NCBI GenBank assembly: GCA_964438515.1
Contig: CAYTLK010000006.1
Location: 1 to 64,000, forward strand
DNA from: RGIG3701 sp964438515
Lineage (GTDB): Bacteria > Planctomycetota > Planctomycetia > Pirellulales > Thermoguttaceae
Direction: 5' to 3'
DNA: 64,000 nucleotides
Shown here: piece after piece, positions 38,888 through 47,934 of the stretch
Layout of the letters: each line of letters opens with the position of its first letter
How positions within the stretch are numbered: the first letter of the stretch is position 1
Made by a program: the position numbers and the translations under genes
The notes under the pieces: model-generated
Told to the model about the DNA's origin: nothing
Database searches by the model: none
What the model saw: the letters and a program-made list of their open reading frames with translations, nothing else

Positions 38888-39281
38888 GAAAACTTCTCCG
38901 AATGAACAATACCCGACCCTTTTGGAATGCGTTTCTGGCGGCCACAACGGCGTCCTCCCACGAATGGGAACGACTGAAAACGTCCTTCCGTCGGCTGCGG
39001 GCATAAAGGTAATTCAACCTATTCATTGTACACAATCCACAACTTAAAAAAAGGGGGAGACGCTTTATTTTTTTCTAAATTTGTCCTTTTTTTATCGAAA
39101 TTACGGCAAATTTTCCGCATCCGGGAGATTCTCCCCGCCGCAAGCGCCGTCTGCCGGACGTTCCGCCGAAGCCGAAATCCTCGTAACGACACGACGGAAA
39201 GCGAGTCCTTGGGGGAAAGTAACATTCAATTTGTTCTCCCCCAAGGAATTCAACCAAAGAACGCTTCGGTCTCTTTCCTAT
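38888..39281. other. 394-base intergenic region between kinase and gltA
   Basis: Holds the gltA leader and the long perfect hairpin at 39206-39247. I see no gene; the short frames here are on both strands and biased. Confidence 0.6.
39206..39247. other. Perfect 11-bp inverted repeat downstream of the kinase gene
   Basis: TCCTTGGGGGA (39206-39216) pairs perfectly with TCCCCCAAGGA (39237-39247) across a 20-base AT-rich loop. It lies 35 bases past the kinase stop in the direction of transcription. It has no T tract on either strand, so it is either an mRNA 3'-end structure or a protein-binding dyad, not a standard intrinsic terminator. Confidence 0.55.
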
Positions 39282-41111
39282 CTAATACTTTTTAAACTCA
39301 CAATTTGGAAGAGCTTCCTGAAGACGTTCCCGTCCCAAAGATGTAATACCATCGCAGTAGATTAACTTCAATGATTCCAGATTCGTCATGCGTCCAATTC
39401 GTGCCAAATCAGAATCGGAATTCACAATATCATAATACAGATAGTTCCAGTAGATACAATCGTGACGTAATTCACGAACTGTATCTTCATAATGCATCTG
39501 ATATGCAAACATAACAACGAGCAGAATCACCGCAGGTACACGTAATTTATGAAATGGTATCTGTTTCATGCTGAAAAACTGGCGATGATGACAGAACGAA
39601 ACCACCAATCCAAGGAAACAGGCGATACACCCAAAACCGTACATACGGCACACCATCTCATCTGGGTAGGAATCCATCCAAGCCAAAATCCAGTTTGCAA
39701 GAATCTGACCGACAAACGTAAACGCTGCGACGATTCCACCTGCAACGGCTCCGCAGTAGTTTTTACGGAGATCTCTCTTCTGGAAGTGCAGGAAAAGTGA
39801 GGTTATTGCACATGCAAGCGCAAAAGCGACAAAGGATGTAAGCAATATCGTTTGCTGACAATCATCATCATGAAAGGATATCGCACTCCAAATGATCTGC
39901 GGCACTTGTACAGGAACGGCATAAAGTAGAAATAGAGGGAAACTGTGGAAAAATTTTCGAATAATTCCCGCATTCTTCAGTTCTTCTCGTTTCACAATTC
40001 GTCGCGCTTCTTTTTCCGCACGGATTGCGTCTTTTTTTGCTTGTGCTTCCGCTTGTTCCTGGCGCAATTTGCTCAGATTCGCATCGAGAAGGTCCTCGTA
40101 ATGAGTTGAATTTGTATTTTGTTCCTTCTTTTCTGTCGGCGGAACGGGCGGCTTCGGCGGGACTGGGGGAACCGGCGGAACGGGCGGCTTCGGCGGTACG
40201 GCAGAAGGACACAAGGCGTTTACGAATTCTGCACACGTTTCGAAACGGTCGGAAGGCTTTTTCGAAAGCGCCTTTTGAAGGGCGGAGTTGACGGATTGGG
40301 TGAGTTGGGGGATTGGGGTGGGGACTTTCGTGCGGATTTGTTCGAAAAGAACGCTCAACATTCCGCCGAACGGCGTGCGGCCCGAAAGAAGTTCGTAGGC
40401 GATGACCGCCAGCGCGTACTGGTCGGTCCGAGCGTCCTGCGGGTCGCCGGTGACTTGCTCGGGTGACATATAATGCGGCGTGCCGGAACTCTGGCTGGCC
40501 GACATCGTGCGGGTGAGAGTCTCGTGAATCTGCGCCGCAATCCCAAAATCAAGGAGCCACGGAACACGAACGCCATTCAGCATGCGGAACATAATGTTTT
40601 CGGGCTTCACGTCGCGATGAATGACCTTATTTTGGTGCGCGTAATCGAGCGCAGAGGCGATAGGCCGCAAAATCGGCAAAACCTGGTCGAGAGGCAGACC
40701 GTCGTCCGCATTCGGCTGGTCGTCAAACCACGCGCGGAGCGTCTGACCGTCCGCGTATCCCATCACGTAAAACCAGCCAAAAACCGGGTCGGACTTCATT
40801 CCGTAAAGGGGACAGATATTTGTATGATTTAAATCTTTCGTGAGATTGAAAACTGTCTCGATTTTCCGCCGCTCGCGCGCGTTGGACTGAACGTCGCCCG
40901 GCAAAATCTTGCACACGACGTTTCGCAGGACCTTTCCGCCCTCGATTTCCTCCGCCAGCCACACTTCGCCCATCCCGCCCTGACCGAGTTTCCGAACGAT
41001 TTTGTAATTTCCACGCTCGCCGAGCCGTCTTCCCGGCTGAAGTTCTTTCGAGTCGTAAGAATCATCCCGCTCGAAGGTGTTGTTGTTCCCGCCTGTGTTG
41101 TAATTCGTCAT
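39282..41111 (-). CDS. Transmembrane Ser/Thr protein kinase (PknB-type)
   Basis: A 609-residue protein. Residues about 36-300 form an Hanks-type kinase: GQGGMGEVW glycine loop, Lys68 in VVCKIL, HRDVKPENIMF catalytic loop, LLDFGIAA (DFG), and the YMSPEQVTG activation segment. A Pro/Lys-rich degenerate repeat (PPVPPVPPKPP) follows, then an Ala/Glu/Lys coiled coil (about 345-390). Four to five membrane helices lie between about 400 and 560, and the C-terminal tail reads like one and a half leucine-rich repeats (MTNLESLKLIYCDGITSLG). The kinase is cytosolic and would tether to the membrane by its C-terminal half. Target unknown. Confidence 0.9.
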   Translation of the reverse strand: MTNYNTGGNNNTFERDDSYDSKELQPGRRLGERGNYKIVRKLGQGGMGEVWLAEEIEGGKVLRNVVCKILPGDVQSNARERRKIETVFNLTKDLNHTNICPLYGMKSDPVFGWFYVMGYADGQTLRAWFDDQPNADDGLPLDQVLPILRPIASALDYAHQNKVIHRDVKPENIMFRMLNGVRVPWLLDFGIAAQIHETLTRTMSASQSSGTPHYMSPEQVTGDPQDARTDQYALAVIAYELLSGRTPFGGMLSVLFEQIRTKVPTPIPQLTQSVNSALQKALSKKPSDRFETCAEFVNALCPSAVPPKPPVPPVPPVPPKPPVPPTEKKEQNTNSTHYEDLLDANLSKLRQEQAEAQAKKDAIRAEKEARRIVKREELKNAGIIRKFFHSFPLFLLYAVPVQVPQIIWSAISFHDDDCQQTILLTSFVAFALACAITSLFLHFQKRDLRKNYCGAVAGGIVAAFTFVGQILANWILAWMDSYPDEMVCRMYGFGCIACFLGLVVSFCHHRQFFSMKQIPFHKLRVPAVILLVVMFAYQMHYEDTVRELRHDCIYWNYLYYDIVNSDSDLARIGRMTNLESLKLIYCDGITSLGRERLQEALPNCEFKKY

Positions 41112-41174
41112 TTTTTCGCTCCTGAATGTACATAAATGAACTAATAATGTTCGATTTTATACGATTTTAAATTC

Positions 41175-42341
41175 TTACACAAGGGGGGGAGCGGAAATAT
41201 TGTTCCCATTAATAAAAACGGCTTGGATTTCACATCCTATTTCAAACGGCGAGCCTTTCGTGAGTACGAGATCCGCATCTTTTTCAGGTTCAATGGACCC
41301 CAAACGCTTTTCAAGCCCGATATGGCGCGCAGGATGAATCGTGATGGATCTCAATGCGTCAAACGGCTTCATCCCCGCTTTAATCGCCAGTCCGGCACAA
41401 ATCGGAAGGAACTCCTGCGGAATCACCGGCGCGTCCGTAATAATCGAAACTTTGCAGCCCGCCTCCGTCAAAATTCGAGCCGTCTCGAAACTTTTGTGCT
41501 GAAGTTCGAATTTTCCCGGATGTCCGAGCGTCGGCCCCACCGCCATCGGCACATTTTCCCGCGCCAGTTCCTCCGCAATCAAATGCCCCTCCGTCACGTG
41601 TTCCAGCGTAATATTGAGATGAAATTCGTGCGCGATTCGTAATGCGTTAAAAATGTCGTTCGCCTGGTGCGCGTGCGCCTTAAGCGGGATTTCTTTCCGA
41701 AGAACCGGCAAAAGCGCGTCCAGCCGAGCATCAAACGGCGGTCTTTTCGCGAGATCGCCAGCCGCATATTCGAGACGTTCTTTGTATTCCTTCGCCCGGA
41801 AAAGAATTTCACGAAAAATGGCGGACGTGGTCATTCGAGTGGAAATACTTCGGGATTTGTAGCATCGTTTGGGGTTTTCGCCGAAAGCACATTTCATCGC
41901 AACGGGATCGCGAACCACCATGCGGTCAACACGAGTCCCCATCGTTTTGACGGCCATGAACGTCCCGCCCAGCACGTTTGCGCTTCCCGGCCCCACCGCA
42001 ACCGTCGTGACGCCCCCAAGCGCCGCTTTCCGAACCGCCTCGTCCATGGGATTGAAGCCGTCAATTGCGCGCAGATGCGGGGTGAGATGGTCGTTCATTT
42101 CGTTTCCGTCGTCCCCTTCGTACATAATTCCAGAACCAAAAAGCCCCAAATGACTGTGTGCGTCAACGAAACCGGGCCAAATATCGAGTCCGTTTGCCGA
42201 GAAAATCGTCGCTTCCGGAGCGTCCAGCGTCTCACCGACCGACTTGATTTTTGAACCTTCAATCAAAATATCGCCCTGAAACGGGGATTCGTGAATTGCG
42301 TCGTGAATTGTTCCATTTTTGATAAGCAGCATGTTTTTCAT
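41175..42341 (-). CDS. Amidohydrolase family protein (imidazolonepropionase-like)
   Basis: A 388-residue metal-dependent hydrolase. The N-terminal composite beta domain (KNGTIHDAIHESPFQGDILIEG) leads to GFVDAHSHLGL, the first HxH metal pair. Later ligands are visible in KAHAHQANDI, TLEHVTEGH and the catalytic Asp in IITDAPVIP. The end of the protein is the usual ADLVLTKGSPFE strand. Similar genes are annotated as adenine deaminase-like or imidazolonepropionase-like amidohydrolases; the substrate is not predictable. The start at 42341 is preferred to 42407 because it begins just before the beta domain, although no binding site is obvious. Confidence 0.85.
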   Translation of the reverse strand: MKNMLLIKNGTIHDAIHESPFQGDILIEGSKIKSVGETLDAPEATIFSANGLDIWPGFVDAHSHLGLFGSGIMYEGDDGNEMNDHLTPHLRAIDGFNPMDEAVRKAALGGVTTVAVGPGSANVLGGTFMAVKTMGTRVDRMVVRDPVAMKCAFGENPKRCYKSRSISTRMTTSAIFREILFRAKEYKERLEYAAGDLAKRPPFDARLDALLPVLRKEIPLKAHAHQANDIFNALRIAHEFHLNITLEHVTEGHLIAEELARENVPMAVGPTLGHPGKFELQHKSFETARILTEAGCKVSIITDAPVIPQEFLPICAGLAIKAGMKPFDALRSITIHPARHIGLEKRLGSIEPEKDADLVLTKGSPFEIGCEIQAVFINGNNISAPPLV

Positions 42342-42425
42342 ATTTCGAATCGATTGTGAACCTAATTTTGAAATTTGTATGTTTTTTATTTGAATGATAT
42401 TAAACAATAAATGAAATATATACGA

Positions 42426-43484
42426 TTAATTATACAGCAAATTCAGGGTCAAAAACGCGTACGCGACGGGAGCCGGCAGGATGAGCGAGTCGAGAATGTC
42501 GAGCACGCCGCCGAAACCGGGGACCAACGTTCCAGCATCTTTGATTTCCGCATCGCGTTTGAGGAGGGATTCAGCCAAATCGCCCAGCATTCCCAGCAGT
42601 CCGAGCGCAGCGCCGTAGAAGAGCCACCATCCGAAATAATGCATGTCGCATTCTTTTCCGAGGAACGGCATCACCCAGAAGAAAAACGCGAGGGACGTCA
42701 TTACGGAAAACAAGATGGCGCCGCAAGCACCCTCAATCGTCTTTCCGGGACTGAGGCTTGGAGCCATTTTATTCCGTCCGATGAGACGACCGACGGTGTA
42801 CGCGCCGATGTCGCCCATTTTAATGACCGCGACGAACATGAGGAGGGCGGGGAGGCCGTGACACAAACGAATCTGCGCGAGAAAAGTCGGCAAAAGTCCG
42901 ACGTACACGATCGTAAAGATGGTGTAGCTGATTCGAATATTGATGGCTCCTGGACGTACGAACGTGTACATTTCCTGCAGAAAAACAAGAATTACGGAGA
43001 GCGCGAACGCCGAAAGCGCCCAATTTCCAGGCGTCAGATGTTCAAGTTTCTGCAGCAGTTTCACCCGATTTCCTTCCGGAGGCGCCGCGTTGGGAGATTT
43101 TGAGTCGTCCCGAGTCTGACGCAAAACCGGCGTAGAAACTGAATTTGAGTCGGGATTTGAATCGGGATTTGAATCGGAAACGTATTCTGCAGCGCTGTTT
43201 GAGGTGCCGGGTTGATTGGAATAATGCTGAAAAACGAACATTCCCCACGAGCTTGAGGCGATGAGAAAACAGCTCAGGTACGTAATGTACGGAACCGGAA
43301 AGACGTGATTCCGATTCGCCAGATGCAGCATTTCGCGGCACGCAAGCGCGATAAGCAGAATCAAAAGCGGAAACAGAACCATTCCGGGGATCGTGGTGAG
43401 GTTTTCAAGGTACAAATCCAGCCAGCAAAGGCCAATGATGGAAAGTACGATCCAAAATCCGAGCAATAAACGCCAGCGAAGCAT
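42426..43484 (-). CDS. cdsA: Phosphatidate cytidylyltransferase
   Basis: A 352-residue polytopic inner membrane enzyme that makes CDP-diacylglycerol from phosphatidic acid and CTP. About eight hydrophobic segments are visible, with SLSPGKTIEGACGA and the family signature SLLKRDAEIKDAGTLVPGFGG near the C-terminus. The usual PGHGG and DRxDS residues are PGFGG and DILDS here, a variation I believe is seen in other planctomycetes. A hydrophilic insert (about residues 115-155) with SNPDSNPDSN tandem units separates the first and second helix groups. AAGGAA nine bases before the ATG at 43484 fixes the start. Confidence 0.92.
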   Translation of the reverse strand: MLRWRLLLGFWIVLSIIGLCWLDLYLENLTTIPGMVLFPLLILLIALACREMLHLANRNHVFPVPYITYLSCFLIASSSWGMFVFQHYSNQPGTSNSAAEYVSDSNPDSNPDSNSVSTPVLRQTRDDSKSPNAAPPEGNRVKLLQKLEHLTPGNWALSAFALSVILVFLQEMYTFVRPGAINIRISYTIFTIVYVGLLPTFLAQIRLCHGLPALLMFVAVIKMGDIGAYTVGRLIGRNKMAPSLSPGKTIEGACGAILFSVMTSLAFFFWVMPFLGKECDMHYFGWWLFYGAALGLLGMLGDLAESLLKRDAEIKDAGTLVPGFGGVLDILDSLILPAPVAYAFLTLNLLYN

Positions 43485-43704
43485 TGTTTGAGTTCCTTGG
43501 ATATAAAATGATGTGCGTCGGTACAATATTAATTATAGGGAGTTCTGCAGATTCCGCCGCGAATTTCGTTTTGGACGCCGCCGTGACTGTTGTTTCAGTG
43601 AATACGGAACGGCAGAAAAGCGAAAATTTCGACGTGAATCGGAGAGAAAACGACAATATTTTAAAAAGGTTTCGTCTTTTCTCAAAAAAATCGGGAAGTG
43701 GGAC

Positions 43705-43733
43705 TTGCACAAAATGATTTTTTTGTGTAGAAT
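43705..43733 (+). promoter_or_regulatory. Promoter-like pair upstream of repeat R3
   Basis: TTGCAC at 43705-43710 and TAGAAT at 43728-43733 are 17 bases apart. R3 begins about 27 bases beyond the -10, so R3 would be near the 5' end of the transcript, as with R1. Confidence 0.4.
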
Positions 43734-43759
43734 ATTCATCTGTCTGGAATGTTTCATAA

Positions 43760-43860
43760 CCGATACATTTTGAATTTCCGCTTCTAGGCCGTTCGCGCTG
43801 TCGCAAAACGACGGCTTCTCAGCTGCCCAAAGCGAAATATTCAAGTGAAATCAGTAGATT
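43760..43860 (+). repeat. GCCCAAAG-family intergenic repeat, copy R3
   Basis: Begins CCGATACATTTTGAATTTCC. The central region GTTCGCGCTGTCGCAAAAC can pair (inner GCG/CGC, outer GTT/AAC). The tail is GCTGCCCAAAGCGAAATATT followed by TCAAGTGAAATCAGTAGA. Confidence 0.7.
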
Positions 43861-44034
43861 CCAGAATTTGTAAAATTCCTGTCTCTCCCTCCATTTTAGG
43901 ATAAATTTTGTTTTTTGAAAAGGGGTGGGGGCAAGGTTTTTACAAAAATTTGACGCCGTGTAACAATTATATGAAGTTTAAATACTCAATCGCCAGAAAT
44001 TTCCCGACGTTTTAGGTCCTTTTTGCTTTTTATA

Positions 44035-44138
44035 CCCGACTCATTTCGAATTTCCGCCGTTTCGTCGCTGTGCAATGACGCCTCGACTGTCCGTGCGGCC
44101 GCCCAAAGCGAAATTCTCGAATGGAATCCGTATAAAAC
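44035..44138 (+). repeat. GCCCAAAG-family intergenic repeat, copy R4
   Basis: Begins ACCCGACTCATTTCGAATTTCC. The central hairpin is CGTC with GACG around GCTGTGCAAT. The tail is GCCGCCCAAAGCGAAATTCT and then GGAATCCGTATAAAA. It lies about 115 bases before the tail-specific protease start, same orientation. Confidence 0.7.
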
Positions 44139-44252
44139 CACTGAATCTTTCAACGGTCGTTTCTCTGCGAAGCGGGTATCGTTTGCGGCACTTCCGACGC
44201 GCTCACCGGGAGCGTGCGAAAATGTGTCGTGAACGTTTTACGTTTTTATTAA

Positions 44253-46493
44253 ATGAGTTTCATTCCCATGAAAAAATTTCGAACCATTCTGGTACTGTCG
44301 CTGCTGTATGCGTGTTTGCTGTGTGTCGAGAAACCGCGCATCATGCAGCAATTGGTAAATTTTCAGCTGCAAAATGTCGCAAATGCTGAAATTGGGGAAC
44401 CTTCCGAGAGAGATCAATACATCACTCGAACCGTTTGTTTCCTGATGCAGAAAGAACATATTTCCGAACAAAGTGTAAATGAGGAACTGGCTCAAAGAAC
44501 CGTTTTGAACTTTCTGAAAGTCCTGGATCCGCAAAAAATGTACTTTTATCAGTCAGATGTCGATTATTTCCACAATCAGGAAAGCAAAATGCCTGACTTG
44601 TTCAAAAACGGCGACATTAGACTTGCGTACGTCATGTTCAAAACCTATCTCGCCCGTCTCGACGAACGCGTCAGCATGATTCAGGAGGCTCTGGAACAGC
44701 CCATGGATTTCACCGTCGACGAAACGATGACTGTAAAACCCGAAAAACTCAACTATCCCAAAAACCGCAAAGAGGCGGCTGAACGGGTGCGGCTCCGCGT
44801 CAAATACGACATGCTTCTGCTGCAGGTTGAGAATATGAGAAGCGCGCAGACCCCTGAAAAAACCGATGCGGACGTTTCGAAAACTCCGGCGGCTGAAACT
44901 CCGGACGCAAACGCTCCGGCGGTCGAAACCCCAGCGGCAAACGCTCCTGTTGCGGATGCGAAAGCGGAAGAACCGAAAACGCCTGAAGAACTTTACAAGG
45001 CGCATCAGGAAAAATTACAGAAACGTTATTCAAGTTTCCAGAAACGAATGCATCAGCTCGACGACGACGAAGTGCTGGAATTCTACCTTTCCGCCATGAC
45101 GAACGCGTACGACCCGCACTCCAGTTACATGTCGCCCAGCACCCTCGAAAACTTTGAGATTTCCATGAGTCTCGGTCTTCAGGGAATCGGCGCGACGCTT
45201 TCCTCCGAAGACGGTTACGTGACGGTAAAACACCTCGTCCCCGGCGGTCCGGCCGACAAAGAAGGTTCCTTGAAAATTAACGACAAAATCAGCGGCGTCG
45301 CTCAGAACGAAGACGGCCCGATGGAAGATGTCGTTGATATGAAACTTGATGATGTGGTGAAGAAAATCCGCGGAAAAGCAAATACGGTCGTGCGTCTCGA
45401 CGTCATTCCGGAAGACGGCGGACCGCATAGAATCGTTCGTATTATTCGTTCAAATATCGAACTGAAGGACAGTGAAGCAAAAGGAACCGTGTTCGAAGCC
45501 GGGAAAAAAGCCGATGGAACGCCGTACAAAGTGGGGGTCATCAATCTCCCCAGTTTCTACCTCGACATGCAGGCCGCCCGTTTCGGCGAAGGAAAAAGCT
45601 CGACGCGCGACGTGCAGCGCATCCTCGAAGGTTTCAACCAGCAGAAAGTCGATGCGGTCGTTCTGGATCTGCGCAACAACGGCGGCGGCTCCCTACAGGA
45701 AGCGCTTTCCCTCACGGGTCTTTTCATTGATCGCGGTACCGTCGTTCAGGTTCGAGATTCTCAAAATGAAGTACGTCCCCACAAAGACCCGGCGGCCGGC
45801 GTCGTGTGGAATGGTCCGCTCGTCGTCGTCATCAACAAACTCAGCGCCAGCGCGAGCGAAATTCTGGCGGGAGCCATTCAGGATTATAATCGCGGACTCA
45901 TCATCGGCGACGTCACGACGCACGGAAAAGGTTCCGTTCAAACCGTGGACGATCTCGGACCGCGTCTGTTCGGAAGCAATTCGTTGAAACTCGGCGCGCT
46001 GAAAGTGACGATTCAGCAGTTCTATCGTCCTTTGGGCGACAGCACGCAGCACCGCGGCGTCGAGTCGGACATTGTGATTCCTTCAATCACAACGCACATG
46101 GATATCGGCGAATCCGACCTGGATTATTCCCTCCCATTCGACAAAATCGCCCCTCAAATCATTACAAAATGGAACAACGGCCCCAATTCGTCGATGATTC
46201 AGAACCTCGCGGCGCTCTCTCAAAAACGAGTGGCGGCAAACGAAGAGTTTCAGAAACTTCAGAAGAAAATTCAGTTCTATTGCGGAATTAAAGACCGTGA
46301 TTTTGTGACGCTGAATCTCGCGAAATTTATGGAAGAGCGCGCCGATGTCCTCAAGGACGAGGAAGAAAAACTCGACGACAAACTCACTTCGGACGCGAAT
46401 GAAATCACGCGCGATTATTACATGGATGAAGTTCTCGCCATTATGGTCGATTACATTCAGGCGCTGAATAATGCGGCTCCGAAATCCATCTGA
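44253..46493 (+). CDS. prc: Tail-specific (C-terminal processing) protease, S41 family
   Basis: A 746-residue exported serine protease of the Prc/CtpA type, degrading or trimming envelope proteins from the C-terminus. An N-terminal hydrophobic segment (about residues 10-25) acts as signal or anchor. About residues 295-380 form a PDZ domain (GLQGIGATLSSEDGYV). The catalytic dyad is about Ser533 (SASASEILAG) and Lys559 (TTHGKGSVQT). The C-terminal ~180 residues match the DUF3340-like tail of Prc. An Ala/Pro-rich degenerate insert (ETPDANAPAVETPAANAP) interrupts the helical N-domain. A second in-frame ATG at 44268 is an equally good start. The nearest repeat copy, R4, is in its leader. Confidence 0.92.
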   Translation: MSFIPMKKFRTILVLSLLYACLLCVEKPRIMQQLVNFQLQNVANAEIGEPSERDQYITRTVCFLMQKEHISEQSVNEELAQRTVLNFLKVLDPQKMYFYQSDVDYFHNQESKMPDLFKNGDIRLAYVMFKTYLARLDERVSMIQEALEQPMDFTVDETMTVKPEKLNYPKNRKEAAERVRLRVKYDMLLLQVENMRSAQTPEKTDADVSKTPAAETPDANAPAVETPAANAPVADAKAEEPKTPEELYKAHQEKLQKRYSSFQKRMHQLDDDEVLEFYLSAMTNAYDPHSSYMSPSTLENFEISMSLGLQGIGATLSSEDGYVTVKHLVPGGPADKEGSLKINDKISGVAQNEDGPMEDVVDMKLDDVVKKIRGKANTVVRLDVIPEDGGPHRIVRIIRSNIELKDSEAKGTVFEAGKKADGTPYKVGVINLPSFYLDMQAARFGEGKSSTRDVQRILEGFNQQKVDAVVLDLRNNGGGSLQEALSLTGLFIDRGTVVQVRDSQNEVRPHKDPAAGVVWNGPLVVVINKLSASASEILAGAIQDYNRGLIIGDVTTHGKGSVQTVDDLGPRLFGSNSLKLGALKVTIQQFYRPLGDSTQHRGVESDIVIPSITTHMDIGESDLDYSLPFDKIAPQIITKWNNGPNSSMIQNLAALSQKRVAANEEFQKLQKKIQFYCGIKDRDFVTLNLAKFMEERADVLKDEEEKLDDKLTSDANEITRDYYMDEVLAIMVDYIQALNNAAPKSI

Positions 46494-46622
46494 CGCGCGT
46501 TTCGCCCCGTCATTCCATCATAAATTACGGGGTGAATCAGTAAAAATATCCCTATTAATTAATGTTATTTAATTAATCAATCCACAATCCATAAAAACAC
46601 CGAATCATTAGATTATTGTACG

Positions 46623-47888
46623 ATGAATATTGAAAATCTTGAAGAATACTGTCTCGACGTGGCGCAGCGCGCGAAAGCGGCTTCGGCAGAACTTGCGTCC
46701 GTTACGGGACAGCAAAAAAACGACTGGCTCAACCTGAGTGCGCAGTGCCTTCGAACTCGCACGGCTGAAATTCTCGCCGCAAACGATGAGGATCTCGCCG
46801 CTGCGCCAGGTTTCGGTCTGACGCCGGCAGAAGTGGACCGTCTGAAACTCAATCCAGATCGGGTTGAGGATATTGCGCTCGCGCTCGAATACATCGCGAA
46901 ACTTCCGGACCCGGTCGGAGAAATCATCTCGTCTCAGGTGCGGCCAAACGGTTTGGACGTCCAAAAAGTGCGAGTTCCGCTGGGAGTCGTCTTTTTCATT
47001 TACGAATCTCGTCCGAACGTCACGGCCGACGCAGCTGCTCTGTGTGTGAAAAGCAGCAATGCGGTCATTCTGCGCGGCGGAAAAGAAGCGATTCATTCCA
47101 GTCGGAAAATTGCGGAAATCCTTTCCGAAGCGGCTGAAAGTGTCGGAATCCCGCGCGATGCGGTCCAGCTCGTTGCAACTACAGACCACGATGCGGTCGG
47201 TCATTTTTTGAAACTCAATCAGTACATCGACGTCACGATTCCGCGAGGCGGTGAGGGGCTGATTCGCCGCGTCACTCGCGATGCAACGATGCCGGTCATC
47301 AAACATTTTGCGGGAAACTGCCACGTGTATGTGGATGCGGAAGCTGACGAACAGAAAACGATCGACATCATTATTAATTCCAAGTGTCAGCGGATGGGGG
47401 TCTGTAATGCGGCCGAATCGCTCGTGATTCATCGTCGCGTCGCGGAGTCGCTTTTGCCGAAAATCGCCGACGCTCTGAAAGCGCATGGAATCGAAATTCG
47501 CGGCGACGAAGCAACCTGCGCCGTCATTCCATTTGCGGTTCCCGCAACCGATGAGGATTTTTACACCGAGTATCACGGCCCGATCATTTCGTGCAAGGTC
47601 GTGGACTCGCTCGACGAAGCGATTCGTCACATTAATAAATACAGTTCCGGTCACACGGAAGCAATCTGCACTGCGAGTCTCGCTGCCGCACGTGAATTTA
47701 CGCTCCGAATCGACAGTTCGGCCGTGATCGTGAACGCCTCAACGCGTTTCAATGACGGCGGCGAATTCGGCTTGGGAGCGGAAATCGGAATCAGTACCGA
47801 CAAATTCCACGCTCGCGGTCCCTGCGGTCTGCGTGAGCTGACGAGTTACAAATACATCGTTTACGGCGACGGACAAACGCGAAACTGA
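46623..47888 (+). CDS. proA: Gamma-glutamyl phosphate reductase
   Basis: A 421-residue cytosolic enzyme that reduces gamma-glutamyl phosphate to glutamate semialdehyde with NADPH in proline synthesis. Family marks: KSSNAVILRGGKEAIHSS in the nucleotide-binding domain, the catalytic Cys in QRMGVCNAAESL, and the C-terminal ASTRFNDGGEFGLGAEIGIST. Length and start are as expected. proB is not in the window. The next gene, fliM, is 46 bases downstream on the same strand, an unusual pairing. Confidence 0.96.
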   Translation: MNIENLEEYCLDVAQRAKAASAELASVTGQQKNDWLNLSAQCLRTRTAEILAANDEDLAAAPGFGLTPAEVDRLKLNPDRVEDIALALEYIAKLPDPVGEIISSQVRPNGLDVQKVRVPLGVVFFIYESRPNVTADAAALCVKSSNAVILRGGKEAIHSSRKIAEILSEAAESVGIPRDAVQLVATTDHDAVGHFLKLNQYIDVTIPRGGEGLIRRVTRDATMPVIKHFAGNCHVYVDAEADEQKTIDIIINSKCQRMGVCNAAESLVIHRRVAESLLPKIADALKAHGIEIRGDEATCAVIPFAVPATDEDFYTEYHGPIISCKVVDSLDEAIRHINKYSSGHTEAICTASLAAAREFTLRIDSSAVIVNASTRFNDGGEFGLGAEIGISTDKFHARGPCGLRELTSYKYIVYGDGQTRN

Positions 47889-47934
47889 ATAGAAAATTGT
47901 ATGAAATAAAAACGGAACGGAAAGCGGAAATTTC

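Larger units (their letters stand above)
43485..44252. other. 768-base divergent intergenic region with two repeat copies
   Basis: Contains repeat copies R3 and R4 in the same orientation about 275 bases apart, a promoter-like pair ahead of R3, and no supported gene. A plus frame of 70 codons from 43508 has a balanced composition but no domain, homologue or binding site that I can identify. Confidence 0.6.

Noticed and set aside
43508..43717. A 70-codon plus frame with balanced composition in the cdsA-prc gap
   Set aside because: No ribosome binding site, no domain, and an opposite-strand frame of similar quality covers it.
46506..46535. Terminator for the tail-specific protease gene
   Set aside because: The CCCCGT/ACGGGG stem is 6 bp with a 16-base loop and no T tract follows.
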